Shown piece by piece: positions 53,586 to 62,403 of a DNA stretch of 64,000 nucleotides. Position 1 is the first letter of the stretch, and every line of letters starts with the position of its first letter. The notes below the pieces were generated by a model, which saw only the letters and a program-made list of their open reading frames with translations, was not told the DNA's origin and made no database searches. Origin of the DNA: Fundidesulfovibrio putealis DSM 16056 (GTDB lineage: Bacteria > Desulfobacterota > Desulfovibrionia > Desulfovibrionales > Desulfovibrionaceae); assembly GCF_000429325.1 (NCBI RefSeq), contig NZ_AUBQ01000003.1:496001-560000 (forward strand). Reading direction: 5' to 3'. The position numbers were made by a program, and so were the translations under genes.

Positions 53586-55844
53586 TCAGGCCCGAAGGGG
53601 GAGCTGGATGATGAACTTCGCTCCCTTTCCGGGCTCGGACTCCACCCTGATGGTGCCGCCGTGGTTTCGGGTTATGATGAAGTAGGACACGGACAGGCCG
53701 AGCCCCGTGCCTTCGCCGGGCTTCTTCGTGGTGTAGAAGGGTTCGAACACCTTGCGCCGGTTTTTCTCCTTGATGCCAGGCCCGTTGTCCTCCACCTCGA
53801 TCTCGGCCATGTCGCCGGACTGGCGAAGGCGCAGCACGATGCGCGGCTGGGCGCCCTCCTTGGGGTGGGAGGCCATGGCCTGGGCGGCGTTGCGGAGCAG
53901 GTTGATGATCACCTGTTCGATCTCCATGGGCGCGCAGGGCACGGGCGGCATGTCCGGCTGGAATTCCCGGACGATCTCCACCTGCTTGAAGTCGAACTTC
54001 TTTTTCAGGTCATAGTCCGTGGAGGCCAGCTCGACGCTGCGTTCGATGAGCTGGTCCAGGCGGTTGGGCGAGGGGGATGTCTGGGCGCGCCGGGTGAAGC
54101 TCAGCATGTTGGCCACTATCTTGGCCGCGCGTTCGCCGGATGAGCGGATGCCCGCCAGGAATTCGAATATTTCTCGTTTTTCCAGGTAGGCGCGTACGGA
54201 GTCCAGGGTGCACCCGGCCTCGTTGGCAGCGTCGATGTTGGGTTTGAGCTCCGGCGAGGTGCGCCGCATGATGTTCTGCACCCCCTGGAGAATCCCGGCC
54301 AGGGGGTTGTTGATCTCGTGGGCCATGCCAGCGGCCAGCCCGCCAAGCGACATCATCTTCTCGCTCTGGAGGATGAGCTCCTCCATCTTGGCGTGGTCTG
54401 TCACGTCGTCCAGGCGTATGACCGCCCCGCGAGCCCCGCCGCGCGTGACCGGGAAGATGAGGATGTTCTCCTGGCGGAGGTGGCCCTCGGACATGTGCGG
54501 CTGGTTGACCAGCGATACGGGCTTTCCTTCGCGCAGGGCCTCGCGGATGTGCTCCATGTGGGCGGCGAGTCTGGGGAAGGCCTGGATCAGCGGGTGGCCC
54601 ACCATGAAGTTGGTGGGCGCGACCGAGGCGGCTGCCGCTGCGGTGTTGTAGTGGGTGATGAGCCCGTCCTCGTCGATGCCGATGACCTGCGAGGGCATGG
54701 AGTCCAGGATGTTCTGGATGAACTGGTGCGCCTCCATGAGCTGCTGCTCGGCGCGGGTGCGGTCGGTGATGTCGTCCAGGATGGCGTCGTAGGCAACCAT
54801 CTGGCCGGTCTCGTCGAAGATTCCCCGCGCGTGCAGGGTGCCGATGCGGATGTCGCCGTCGGCGCGCCTGAAGCGCATCCTGATGTCCGAAATTTCGTCG
54901 CGGGCCCGCAGGGTGGCCAGCACTTCCTGCACGCTCGCTCCTTCCTGGCCGGTCATGCGGTCCATGTCGGGCACGGTGTCGATGAGCGTGTCGCGGCTCT
55001 CATGGCCCAGTATCCGGGCCATGGCCTCGTTGGCGGACACGATGCGTCCCCCGGCGGTGGCCCGGTAGATGCCTGCGGGCGCGTTCTCGTAGAGGTCGCG
55101 GTAGCTTCGTTCCGCCTCGGCCAGTTCGCGCTGGGAGGTCTCCAGGGCCTGGTAGCGGTCCCGCAGTTTTTCGACCATGATCACGATGGAGTCGCGCAGG
55201 TTCTCGATTTCCGCCAGCAGGAAGCCGCCCGGAACCTGGACCGAGTCCTTCTCCCGCGTGCTGACAGCCAGGGCGTAGGTCTCCACCGCCTTGAGGGGGC
55301 GCACCACGGTCTTGTTGAGGATGAGCGACAGGAGGGCCACCAGCGCGGCGTTGACCAGGGCTATGCTGAAGGCTTGGCGTATCAGGCTCTGGCGCAAGGC
55401 GGCCTGCACGTGCCGGGGGGTCCCCCAGACGGTCAGTTCGCCGATGTCGCGGGAATTGAAGGAGATGGTGCTGGTGTAGGAGAGCGGGTCCACGTAGAGG
55501 GGGGGCGAATCCGTTGGCTGCAACACGCCGTCCGCGTCCAGGATTCTGCCCGCCACCACGCGCTGGGTGATGGTGTCGCGGACCAGGACGGCCACCACGG
55601 CTCTCTCGCGGAAGGCGTTCTCGATGATCTTGACGGCCTGGTCGTCCTGGAAGTTCCACAGGGGCAGGGCAAGGCTGGAGGCGAGCTGGTCGGCCTGGGA
55701 GGCGATGCCTGCGTGCAGTTCCTGGTAGCGGCTGGTGCGCTGTTGCAGGTAGTCCACTGCGCCGAACGCGACCAGAACGGTCGTGATGACCGCAATCAGG
55801 GCCATGTTGATGGTCCCGGGGACTGAGGGCCGAGCTTTCGCCAT
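53586..55844 (-). CDS. Sensor histidine kinase with periplasmic region and PAS domains
   Basis: A membrane kinase of 752 residues. The first membrane segment (MALIAVITTVLVAFGAVDYL) is followed by a periplasmic region of about 130 residues and the second segment (IALVNAALVALLSLIL), then a HAMP-like linker and two PAS domains (SYRDLYENAPAGIYRATAGGRIVSANEAM; IQNILDSMPSQVIGIDEDGLITHYN). The HisKA box is LAAGMAHEINNPLAGILQGV. The HATPase shows NLLRNAAQAM, EDNGPGIKEKNRRKVFEPFYTTKKPGEGTGLGLSVSY. The ATG at 55844 has AAGGA 5 bases upstream; a GTG at 55856 is also open. No regulator is adjacent. Confidence 0.9.
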   Translation of the reverse strand: MAKARPSVPGTINMALIAVITTVLVAFGAVDYLQQRTSRYQELHAGIASQADQLASSLALPLWNFQDDQAVKIIENAFRERAVVAVLVRDTITQRVVAGRILDADGVLQPTDSPPLYVDPLSYTSTISFNSRDIGELTVWGTPRHVQAALRQSLIRQAFSIALVNAALVALLSLILNKTVVRPLKAVETYALAVSTREKDSVQVPGGFLLAEIENLRDSIVIMVEKLRDRYQALETSQRELAEAERSYRDLYENAPAGIYRATAGGRIVSANEAMARILGHESRDTLIDTVPDMDRMTGQEGASVQEVLATLRARDEISDIRMRFRRADGDIRIGTLHARGIFDETGQMVAYDAILDDITDRTRAEQQLMEAHQFIQNILDSMPSQVIGIDEDGLITHYNTAAAAASVAPTNFMVGHPLIQAFPRLAAHMEHIREALREGKPVSLVNQPHMSEGHLRQENILIFPVTRGGARGAVIRLDDVTDHAKMEELILQSEKMMSLGGLAAGMAHEINNPLAGILQGVQNIMRRTSPELKPNIDAANEAGCTLDSVRAYLEKREIFEFLAGIRSSGERAAKIVANMLSFTRRAQTSPSPNRLDQLIERSVELASTDYDLKKKFDFKQVEIVREFQPDMPPVPCAPMEIEQVIINLLRNAAQAMASHPKEGAQPRIVLRLRQSGDMAEIEVEDNGPGIKEKNRRKVFEPFYTTKKPGEGTGLGLSVSYFIITRNHGGTIRVESEPGKGAKFIIQLPLRA

Positions 55845-56169
55845 GGCTTCCTTCACAGAGTTCTTCCGGGAGTTGGAATACTACCGGATTCCTTCATCCC
55901 ACTGTTGTCCCTATCCTTATGGGGTGGATAAATCAAGTTGGCAACGCCGGGAGCCGCTCGTCCATGTTGAAATTCGAGGCGCGCCTTCAGAAGGGGGCGC
56001 GTTAGCATTGCGCACCGCACCGGGAAAGACAGCCTGAGGCTTGCTTGCTTTCAAATAATCCTCTGGTAAAGTGCAAGCCAAACTGCCCTTCGGGTGTCTA
56101 CCGGGAGTTGCTCCGGCCGGACGTCGCGCCTTGGGCATTCCCTGCAACCCGGAATCAACAGGACAGTTC
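55845..56169. other. Divergent gap with no recognised gene
   Basis: The 325 bases between the divergent kinase and binding protein genes should hold both promoters. A GC-rich imperfect hairpin (CGCGCC/GGCGCG) lies near 55979-56001 and an AT-rich patch near 56045-56070. I could not place either promoter with confidence. Confidence 0.4.
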
Positions 56170-57477
56170 ATGGGAATGAATACCGTCGCCTGCCGTGCCG
56201 CCAACAGATCCGGCCTGCTTCTGGGCACAGCCCTGGCCGTCTGCATCCTGCTGTGTTGCGCGCGCGACGTCCCGGCCTCGCCGGGCGGATCCTCCGTGCA
56301 GTTCCTGCACTACTGGACGGGCGCGCTCAGCGGCGGCGTGGGCGAGCTGGTGGACGCCTACAACCGCCAGCACCCGCCCGTAGGGCTGTCGGTCTCCGGG
56401 ATGGAGCACGAAACCTTCAAAAGCGGCATCAAGGGGCTCTTGATAAGCGGCAGGGCTCCCGGCATATTCTCATACTGGGCCGGAGCGAGGACGCAGGCCA
56501 TGGTGGACGCCGGGCATCTGGTCCCCATCGACGACATCTGGGCGCAGTCCGGACTGGACGAAGCCTTCTCGCATGCCGTGGCCGACGCCTGCACCTACGA
56601 CGGAAAGAAGTACGCCATCCCGGTCACCCAGCACCTCGTGGCCTTCTTCTATGACGTCCGCCTCTTCAAGCGCCTGGGTCTGGCTCCGCCGAAGGATTGG
56701 GCGCAGTTCCTGGACGTCTGCGAGGCAATCAGGCAGGCGGGCGTCACCCCGCTGGCCCTGGGCTCACGCGAGGCGTGGCCCGCCCAGTTCTGGTTCGACT
56801 ACCTGCTTTTGCGCACAGCCGGTCCTGCGTACCGCCAGCGCCTCATGGAGGGGAGCGCCTCCTACGGCGACCCTGAAGTGAGGGCCGCCTTCGCCATGTG
56901 GCGCGAACTGCTGGAGCGCAGGTTCTTCAACCCCTCTCCCGAATCCCTGGACTGGGCGCAGGCCGCCGCGCTGGTGCGCCAGGGAAAGGCAGGCATGACC
57001 CTCATGGGCACCTGGGCCATCGGCCTCTTCAACGAGAAGCTGGAGTGGGAGGAGGAGTCAGGCTACGATTTCTTCGTTTTTCCGGTAGTGGACCCGGCTG
57101 CCCAGCCCGTGGCGCTGGGGCCTATCGACGTGCTGGTGGCCTCCAGGGTGAGCGACCCGGCGGGAGCCAAGGCCGCGCTGTCCTATTTCGCCATGGCGGA
57201 ACCCCAGATGGAGATGAGCCGGGGGTCGGGCGCGCTGGCCCCCAACCTGCGGGTGCCCGAGTCCTTCTACAGCCCGCTCAAGCAGCGCATCCTCAAGGCC
57301 GTCCGGGAGACGCCCAACTGGGCCTTCGCCATGGACCTCTCGACCCCTCCCCCGGCGGCGGACGTGGTGCTTGGCACGTTCTCCGCTTTCCTGCGCAACC
57401 CCGAACAGATGGACCGCATCCTGGCCGCGACGCAGAGAAAGCTCGAGAGTTCCTTCAAGGCGACCGGGAGTCCCTGA
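56170..57477 (+). CDS. Family 1 extracellular solute-binding protein
   Basis: A 435-residue periplasmic protein of the sugar-type ABC binding family. A signal region (SGLLLGTALAVCILLCCARDVPAS) with a Cys pair could fit a lipoprotein or Sec signal. The mature part shows VQFLHYWTGALSGGVGELVDAYNRQHP and GTWAIGLFNEKLEWEE. AGGA lies about 6 bases before the ATG at 56170; a second ATG at 56176 is equally likely. No permease or ATPase genes lie nearby, so it is an orphan. A terminator follows at 57543. Confidence 0.85.
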   Translation: MGMNTVACRAANRSGLLLGTALAVCILLCCARDVPASPGGSSVQFLHYWTGALSGGVGELVDAYNRQHPPVGLSVSGMEHETFKSGIKGLLISGRAPGIFSYWAGARTQAMVDAGHLVPIDDIWAQSGLDEAFSHAVADACTYDGKKYAIPVTQHLVAFFYDVRLFKRLGLAPPKDWAQFLDVCEAIRQAGVTPLALGSREAWPAQFWFDYLLLRTAGPAYRQRLMEGSASYGDPEVRAAFAMWRELLERRFFNPSPESLDWAQAAALVRQGKAGMTLMGTWAIGLFNEKLEWEEESGYDFFVFPVVDPAAQPVALGPIDVLVASRVSDPAGAKAALSYFAMAEPQMEMSRGSGALAPNLRVPESFYSPLKQRILKAVRETPNWAFAMDLSTPPPAADVVLGTFSAFLRNPEQMDRILAATQRKLESSFKATGSP

Positions 57478-57542
57478 CAATTTCAAGGATGACAAGGATT
57501 TCATCCGGTCCGGCCTAGCCGGAACACGCATCATGCGTTATG

Positions 57543-57566
57543 AAGGCGGGGCGTTGTCCCCGCCTT
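57543..57566 (+). terminator. Terminator after the binding protein gene
   Basis: The stem AAGGCGGGG/CCCCGCCTT with loop CGTTGT is followed by TCGTCTTC. It lies 65 bases after the stop. Confidence 0.65.
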
Positions 57567-57629
57567 TCGTCTTCAGATCCGGCGCCCTGCCGGGGCGGGC
57601 GCGCAATCGTTTACGAGGTGACGACACTG

Positions 57630-60458
57630 ATGACCCGCAGGCTTCTCGGATATTTGCTCGTGGCTGTGGCCCTGATCGCCGGATACGTCTATCACATCAA
57701 AATCCAGCCGGAACCGGCGGCCCAGGCTCCGGCAGTACAGGCCGTGCAGGCCCCTGCCGCGCCCAGCCCCGCGCCCAGCCCCGTGACAGACTCGGCGTCA
57801 GGCGCGGCTGCCCCCACCGCAGCCGTGAAACAGGCCGTTTCCGCGCAGGCCCCGGCCCCGGCCCCGGCCCCGGACGTCCCCGTGAAGGACGGACGCCTCC
57901 TGGCCAAACTGCCCAACGGCCTCACCGTGCTGGTGCAGGAGGACAAGCGCTTCCCCCTGGTGGCCGAGCGCCTCTACGTACGGGCCGGGTCCGCCTACGA
58001 GGCCAAGGGCCAGGAGGGCATAAGCCACCTCCTGGAGCACATGGTCTTCAACTCCACGGCCAAGCGCCCCAAGGGCGGCGTGGCCGCAGCCATCGAGGGC
58101 GCGGGCGGAGACACCAACGCGGCCACCAGCTTCGACTACACCCAGTACATGGCCGACCTGCCCAGCGCCCAGTGGAAGCTGGGCCTGGACGTGATCCAGG
58201 ACATGATCTTCGGCGCGAAGTTCGACCCCGAGGAGCTGGAAAAGGAAAAGAAGGTGGTCATCTCGGAGCTTGAGCGCGGCCTGGACGAACCGGGACAGCG
58301 CCTCTTCCAGATGAGCCAGTCCCAGGTATGGCGGGGGATACCCTACCGCCACCCCATCATCGGCTTCAAGGACACGGTGAACGCCGTCACCAGCGAGAGC
58401 CTGCGCGCCTACGTGAAGCGCCTGTACCAGCCTCAGTCCATGCTGCTGGTTGTGGTGGGCGACGTGGACGCGGGGGAAGTCTACCGCGAGGCCAAGACCG
58501 TGTTCGGCTCGCTCGAGAACGACCGCCCCGTGCTGCCCGCCGACATGGCCGACCTGCCCGCCAACACCGGCGGACCCGAGGCCAAGGCCGCCAGCGGCAA
58601 CTGGAGCAAGACCTCCCTGCGCCTGGACTTCGCAGTTCCCGGCATGCACTCGGCCAAGGACGTCCCCCTGGAGATCCTGGCCGACCTGCTGGGCGGCGGC
58701 AGGACCTCGAAATTCTATCGCAAGTTCGTCTACGAACTCCAGCTGGCCGACGACGTGGACGTGTCGGCCATCACCCTGGAGCGCGGAGGCATGCTCTCCG
58801 TGGAGGCCACCCTGGACCCGGACAAGCTCCCGGCCTTCTGGGAGGCCCTGGTGAAGGAAATGGCCGCGCTCAAGGCCGAGGACTTCACCCAGGAGGAGCT
58901 GGACCGCGCCAAGCTGAACATCGAGGACCACCTCTACCGCGCCAAGGAGACCCTGCGCGGCCTGGCCAACAAAGTCGCCTACTACCAGTTCTTCGGCTTC
59001 GGCCAGGACGGCGAGTCCAACGCCATCTACAACGTGCGCAGCACGGACAAGGCCCAGTTGCAGGGACTGATCGGGGCGTATCTCCAGCCCGGAAACGCCA
59101 GCCTGTCGCTCCTGACTCCCGGCTCCGACCAGGCTGCGGCGGACGCCTCGGCCCAGGCCATGCTGGCCGGGCTTAAGAGCGGCTGGCCGTCCACTGCCCA
59201 GGCCGAGGCCGTCCCCCAGGCCGTCGGCGCTGCCCAGGAGCCCGAGGTCGTGGAACTCGGCGGCGGGCGCACCGTGGTGCTGCTGCCAGACCCCACCATG
59301 CCTTACGCCTCGGTCACCCTGACCTGGCGCGGCGGCGACGCGCTTTTGACCCCGGCCCAGCAGGGCCTGGGGGAGCTAGCCGCCAAGGCGCTCACCCGGT
59401 CCACGCACAAGCGCAACGCCCATCAGCTGGAGGACTATCTGGCCGGGCGGGCCTCCTCCGTGGCCGCCAGCACCGGGCGCGACACCTTCACCCTGAGCGC
59501 GCGCTATCCCGCCCGCTTCGCCCATGACGTCATCGGCGTGAACGGCGTGCTGGCCGAGATCGTGCGCGAACCGGCCTTCGCCGCCCCTGAAGTTGAGCGC
59601 GCCAAGAAGATCCAGCTGGCCCAGATCGCCGAAGCCAGCGACCGCCCCACCAGCCTGGCCTTCCGCCATCTGTTCCCCTTCCTGTATCCGCAGGGGCACT
59701 ACGGCTACTTCCGGGCCGGTCAGCCCGCCGAGGTGGCGGCCTTCACCCCCGACGACGCCGTCGCCTTCTGGAATAAGCAGCGCGCCATGCCCTGGGTGAT
59801 GGCCGTGTGCGGCGTGTTCGACCGAAAGGCCGTGCTGGAGCTGGCCGCGTCCCTGGCGTCGGGGGAAACCCTGGCAGCCCCGGCCATCCCGGACCCGCAG
59901 TGGTCCGCCGTGCGCGACATGACCCTCACCCTGCCGGAGCGCAACCAGACGCATCTGTTCTGGATCTTCCCCGTGCCCGGCAAGCTGAGCGAGGACACCC
60001 CGGCCCTGGAGGCGCTGAACACCGCGCTGGCAGGGCAGGGCGGGCTTCTGTTCCAGGACCTGCGCGACCAGCAGGGCCTGGGCTATTCCGTGTCCTCCTT
60101 CCTGTGGCAGGCGCCCCACACGGGCTTCTTGGCCTTCTACATCGGCACCAGCCCCGAGAAGGAGCAGCAGGCCATGGACGGCTTCAAGGCCGTGGCCGCC
60201 GAACTGGCCGCCAAGGGCCTGGACGAGGGGCGCATCTCGCGCGCCAAGAACTCGCTGGAAGGCGAATACTACCAGGAGCGCCAGAGCCTGGGCAGCCGCA
60301 GCCAGGAGGCCGCCTCCAACCTGACCATGGGCTACCCGCTGAACTTCGACCGCGAACTGCTGGGCAAGATACGCACCCTTGGCGGGGCGCAGATCGAGGC
60401 GGCGGCCAGGAAGTACCTGGACCCGTCCAAGGCGTACCTGCTCAAGATCGTGCCGTAA
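57630..60458 (+). CDS. M16 family zinc metallopeptidase, two-domain
   Basis: A 942-residue pitrilysin-like peptidase. An N-terminal membrane segment (LLGYLLVAVALIAGYVYHI) and a Pro/Ala-rich linker (residues 30-80) place it in the envelope. The inverted zinc motif HxxEH is His133-Glu136-His137 (HLLEHMVFNSTAKRPKGG), and a distal Glu lies about 75 residues on. The second M16 half (from about residue 540) lacks the zinc motif, as is normal for the inactive half, and holds the substrate-binding R/Y region (DQQGLGYSVSSFLW). GAGGTG lies 9 bases before the ATG. It may degrade peptides or misfolded proteins in the periplasm. Confidence 0.9.
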   Translation: MTRRLLGYLLVAVALIAGYVYHIKIQPEPAAQAPAVQAVQAPAAPSPAPSPVTDSASGAAAPTAAVKQAVSAQAPAPAPAPDVPVKDGRLLAKLPNGLTVLVQEDKRFPLVAERLYVRAGSAYEAKGQEGISHLLEHMVFNSTAKRPKGGVAAAIEGAGGDTNAATSFDYTQYMADLPSAQWKLGLDVIQDMIFGAKFDPEELEKEKKVVISELERGLDEPGQRLFQMSQSQVWRGIPYRHPIIGFKDTVNAVTSESLRAYVKRLYQPQSMLLVVVGDVDAGEVYREAKTVFGSLENDRPVLPADMADLPANTGGPEAKAASGNWSKTSLRLDFAVPGMHSAKDVPLEILADLLGGGRTSKFYRKFVYELQLADDVDVSAITLERGGMLSVEATLDPDKLPAFWEALVKEMAALKAEDFTQEELDRAKLNIEDHLYRAKETLRGLANKVAYYQFFGFGQDGESNAIYNVRSTDKAQLQGLIGAYLQPGNASLSLLTPGSDQAAADASAQAMLAGLKSGWPSTAQAEAVPQAVGAAQEPEVVELGGGRTVVLLPDPTMPYASVTLTWRGGDALLTPAQQGLGELAAKALTRSTHKRNAHQLEDYLAGRASSVAASTGRDTFTLSARYPARFAHDVIGVNGVLAEIVREPAFAAPEVERAKKIQLAQIAEASDRPTSLAFRHLFPFLYPQGHYGYFRAGQPAEVAAFTPDDAVAFWNKQRAMPWVMAVCGVFDRKAVLELAASLASGETLAAPAIPDPQWSAVRDMTLTLPERNQTHLFWIFPVPGKLSEDTPALEALNTALAGQGGLLFQDLRDQQGLGYSVSSFLWQAPHTGFLAFYIGTSPEKEQQAMDGFKAVAAELAAKGLDEGRISRAKNSLEGEYYQERQSLGSRSQEAASNLTMGYPLNFDRELLGKIRTLGGAQIEAAARKYLDPSKAYLLKIVP

Positions 60459-60483
60459 CTTCCGGCCAATCCCGACCTCAAGG

Positions 60484-60517
60484 CAGCCCCGGATGTTCCT
60501 CGTGAACGCCGGGGCTG
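60484..60517 (+). terminator. Hairpin after the M16 gene
   Basis: CAGCCCCGG and CCGGGGCTG pair as 9 bp around a 16-base loop, 25 bases after the stop. Only a short T-containing tail follows (TCTCGC), so efficiency is uncertain. Confidence 0.45.
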
Positions 60518-60623
60518 TCTCGCATGGCGCGGATGCCTCTTGCCGGGGGGCGCGCCAAGGTGCATAGGGTGATTCCAGGGCCTCCGTCCGTTCCAGCGGC
60601 TGGTTGGCCCTGGAGAAACACCC

Positions 60624-61874
60624 ATGGCGCACGCCGCTTCGCCCTGTCGTGCCGTGTCGTTCCTCTTCTTGGCCCTCGCCCTGGCATTCATGGGGCGGGT
60701 CGAACACGTTCGTGCCGAAGGCAAGGTCGTGGTCCATCTCTTCTGGGCCGAGGGCTGCCCCCACTGCGTCAAGGAAAAAGCCTTCCTCGCCTCGCTTGCG
60801 GCGCGCAGCCCCTGGATGGAGGTCCGCGCCTACGAGGTGGTCTACGACCAGCCCAACATGGAGCTGTTCCAGGCCGTGGCCAGCGAACTCGGAGAGACCA
60901 CCTCCGGCGTGCCTTTCGCCGTCATCTGCGACAAGTCCGTTGTCGGCTGGCTCGGTGAGGAATCCACGGGCCATGCCATCGAGACCCTGGTCGGGCAGGC
61001 CCGCTCGCCCGATTGCCGCGACCTGGTCGGGGTGCTCGCTGGTCGCCAGGCTTCCGGGACGCTTGCGCGGCCCGTCCCTTCTCCGGGCGACCCCCAGGCG
61101 TCTGGCCCCGGAGTGGCGGGTGCGCCGGGGACCCTTCAAGTGCCCATTTTCGGCGAGATCCGGACCAAAGATCTCTCGCTGCCCCTGCTCACCATGCTTT
61201 TCGCCGCCGTGGACGGCTTCAACCCCTGCGCCATGTGGGTGCTGGTCTTTCTCATCGGTCTGTTGCTCGGTATGGAGGACCGCGCCCGCATGTGGATTCT
61301 GGGCGGCGTGTTCCTGCTTGCCTCCGCCGGGATGTACTACGCGGTGCTGGCCGCCTGGATGAACGTCCTGTTCGCGCTGGGCTACGTGCGCTGGCTGCGG
61401 ACGGCGGTGGGGCTGCTGGCCCTGGCCGGGGGCGCGTTCTCCCTGCGCGAATATTTCATCACGCCTGCGGGCGTCTGCCGGGTGACCGAGGGCGAAGGGC
61501 GCAGGCGCGTGCTGGACCGGCTGCGGGCGCTCTCGCGCGAGCGCAGGCTGTGGCTGGCGGCTGCGGGCGTGGCCGTGCTGGCCGTGGTGGTGAACTTCAT
61601 CGAGTTGGTCTGCTCGGCGGGCCTCCCGGCGGTCTACACCCAGATACTGGCCCTGAACGACCTGCCGGGCTGGCAGTATCACGCCTTCCTGGCGCTCTAT
61701 ATCGCGGTTTTCCTGCTGGACGACGCCGCGATCTTTATCGCGGCCATGGTCACGCTCAAGGTGGCGGGCCTGTCCGGACGCTACAGTCGGGCGTCCCATC
61801 TGGTGGGGGGAGTCGTGCTTCTGGCCGTGGGGGTGCTGCTCATCTTCAAGCCGGAGTGGCTCATGTTCGGCTGA
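60624..61874 (+). CDS. Thioredoxin-like protein fused to a DsbD/CcdA-like membrane domain
   Basis: A 416-residue protein. A signal peptide (SFLFLALALAFMGRVEHVRA) leads to a thioredoxin/glutaredoxin-like domain with active site Cys45-Pro-His-Cys48 (WAEGCPHC). After a Pro/Gly linker comes a membrane part of six helices (LLTMLFAAVDGFNPCAMWVLVFLIGLLLG; LAVVVNFIELVCSAGLPAVYTQILAL) with Cys in FNPCAMW and LVCSAGLP, the likely relay pair of the CcdA/DsbD fold. The domain order is the reverse of E. coli DsbD, where the thioredoxin domain is C-terminal. It should carry reducing equivalents to the periplasm. Confidence 0.82.
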   Translation: MAHAASPCRAVSFLFLALALAFMGRVEHVRAEGKVVVHLFWAEGCPHCVKEKAFLASLAARSPWMEVRAYEVVYDQPNMELFQAVASELGETTSGVPFAVICDKSVVGWLGEESTGHAIETLVGQARSPDCRDLVGVLAGRQASGTLARPVPSPGDPQASGPGVAGAPGTLQVPIFGEIRTKDLSLPLLTMLFAAVDGFNPCAMWVLVFLIGLLLGMEDRARMWILGGVFLLASAGMYYAVLAAWMNVLFALGYVRWLRTAVGLLALAGGAFSLREYFITPAGVCRVTEGEGRRRVLDRLRALSRERRLWLAAAGVAVLAVVVNFIELVCSAGLPAVYTQILALNDLPGWQYHAFLALYIAVFLLDDAAIFIAAMVTLKVAGLSGRYSRASHLVGGVVLLAVGVLLIFKPEWLMFG

Positions 61875-61887
61875 GAGTTTGAAGAGT

Positions 61888-62105
61888 GCCTCCGGCGGCC
61901 AGAGAGGAAACTTTTTGGAAAAAAGTTTCCTCTCTGGACTCTCCTTCAAAAACTTTTAAGTAGCTTCGCGTCCCAGCGCGGCAGACTGAAGTTTCAGCGG
62001 GGGCTGGGTGCTGTCCCGAACGGGTTCTGGCGGGCGGGCGACGAATCGTCTTCAAATCGGTTCTAGCCCGCCCGCCAGGACACGGACGGGACAGCACCCA
62101 GCCCC
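61888..62105. repeat. Hairpin-rich dispersed element, copy 2
   Basis: It shares with copy 1 (20709-21115) the left end TGCCTCCGGCGG, hairpin A (18-bp stem, 61899-61916/61920-61937) and the spacer 61938-61970, which is identical to 20764-20796. Loop A reads GGA, the complement of TCC in copy 1. Hairpin B has outer arms 62000-62018/62087-62105 (19 bp), inner arms 62027-62039/62066-62078 (13 bp) and a 26-nt loop at 62040-62065 that matches the reverse complement of the copy 1 loop at 24 of 26 positions. The right part (direct repeats, 21045 and 21079 hairpins, right terminal repeat) is absent. It sits between the thioredoxin-like gene and the acetolactate synthase leader. Confidence 0.85.
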
Positions 62106-62148
62106 GTGCCCTGCCGGGTCCGTGCAGAGCCCGGTTCTCTTGAAATTA

Positions 62149-62177
62149 TTGACAGGTTTTCAGGCCAGGCGTAAGTC
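62149..62177 (+). promoter_or_regulatory. Candidate promoter of the ilv leader
   Basis: A perfect TTGACA (62149-62154) is followed after 17 bases by a weak -10, TAAGTC (62172-62177). If used, transcription would start close to the leader ATG at 62184, which would leave no room for a ribosome site, so the real start may lie elsewhere. Confidence 0.35.
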
Positions 62178-62183
62178 CCACCC

Positions 62184-62279
62184 ATGCAGACCACCATGAC
62201 CCGCAGCGCCTTCGCATCCTCCAGCGTCCTAGTAGTAGTACGCCAGGTAGTTCTTGCGGCCGCTCCATGCGGGTTGTGA
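62184..62279 (+). CDS. Leader peptide of the acetolactate synthase attenuator
   Basis: A 31-codon open frame ending in TGA, 125 bases before the synthase start. Its second half is SSVLVVVRQVVLAAA: five Val and two Leu in ten codons, with the codons CTA and GTA (rare in this high-GC genome) used four times in a row. This is the layout of ilv leader peptides, in which stalling on Val/Leu codons when charged tRNA is low prevents formation of the terminator at 62303. A second in-frame ATG lies at 62196. No clear ribosome site is seen, which lowers confidence a little. Confidence 0.75.
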   Translation: MQTTMTRSAFASSSVLVVVRQVVLAAAPCGL

Positions 62280-62302
62280 TCAGTACGTGACATCGTAAAC
62301 TC

Positions 62303-62345
62303 AACCCCCGCCGGCGCGGTTCGCCGGCGGGGGTTTTTCTTTTTC
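62303..62345 (+). terminator. Attenuator terminator upstream of acetolactate synthase
   Basis: A 14-bp stem AACCCCCGCCGGCG and complement with loop CGGTT is followed by TTTTTCTTTTT. The end of the leader peptide (GGGTTG at 62271-62276) can pair with CAACCC in the 5-prime arm of this stem, giving a possible antiterminator. Confidence 0.85.
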
Positions 62346-62403
62346 AGGCAAGCGCCAGACCTCCCGCCGGACCCACCCGGCCACACAGGAGAGGAGGTCG
62401 ACC

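Noticed and set aside
59376-61949. 857-residue open frame on the minus strand
   Set aside because: It is antisense to the M16 and thioredoxin-like genes, and its composition (His/Gln/Arg/Gly-rich) is that of a shadow frame. Its first codons read through the hairpin repeat.
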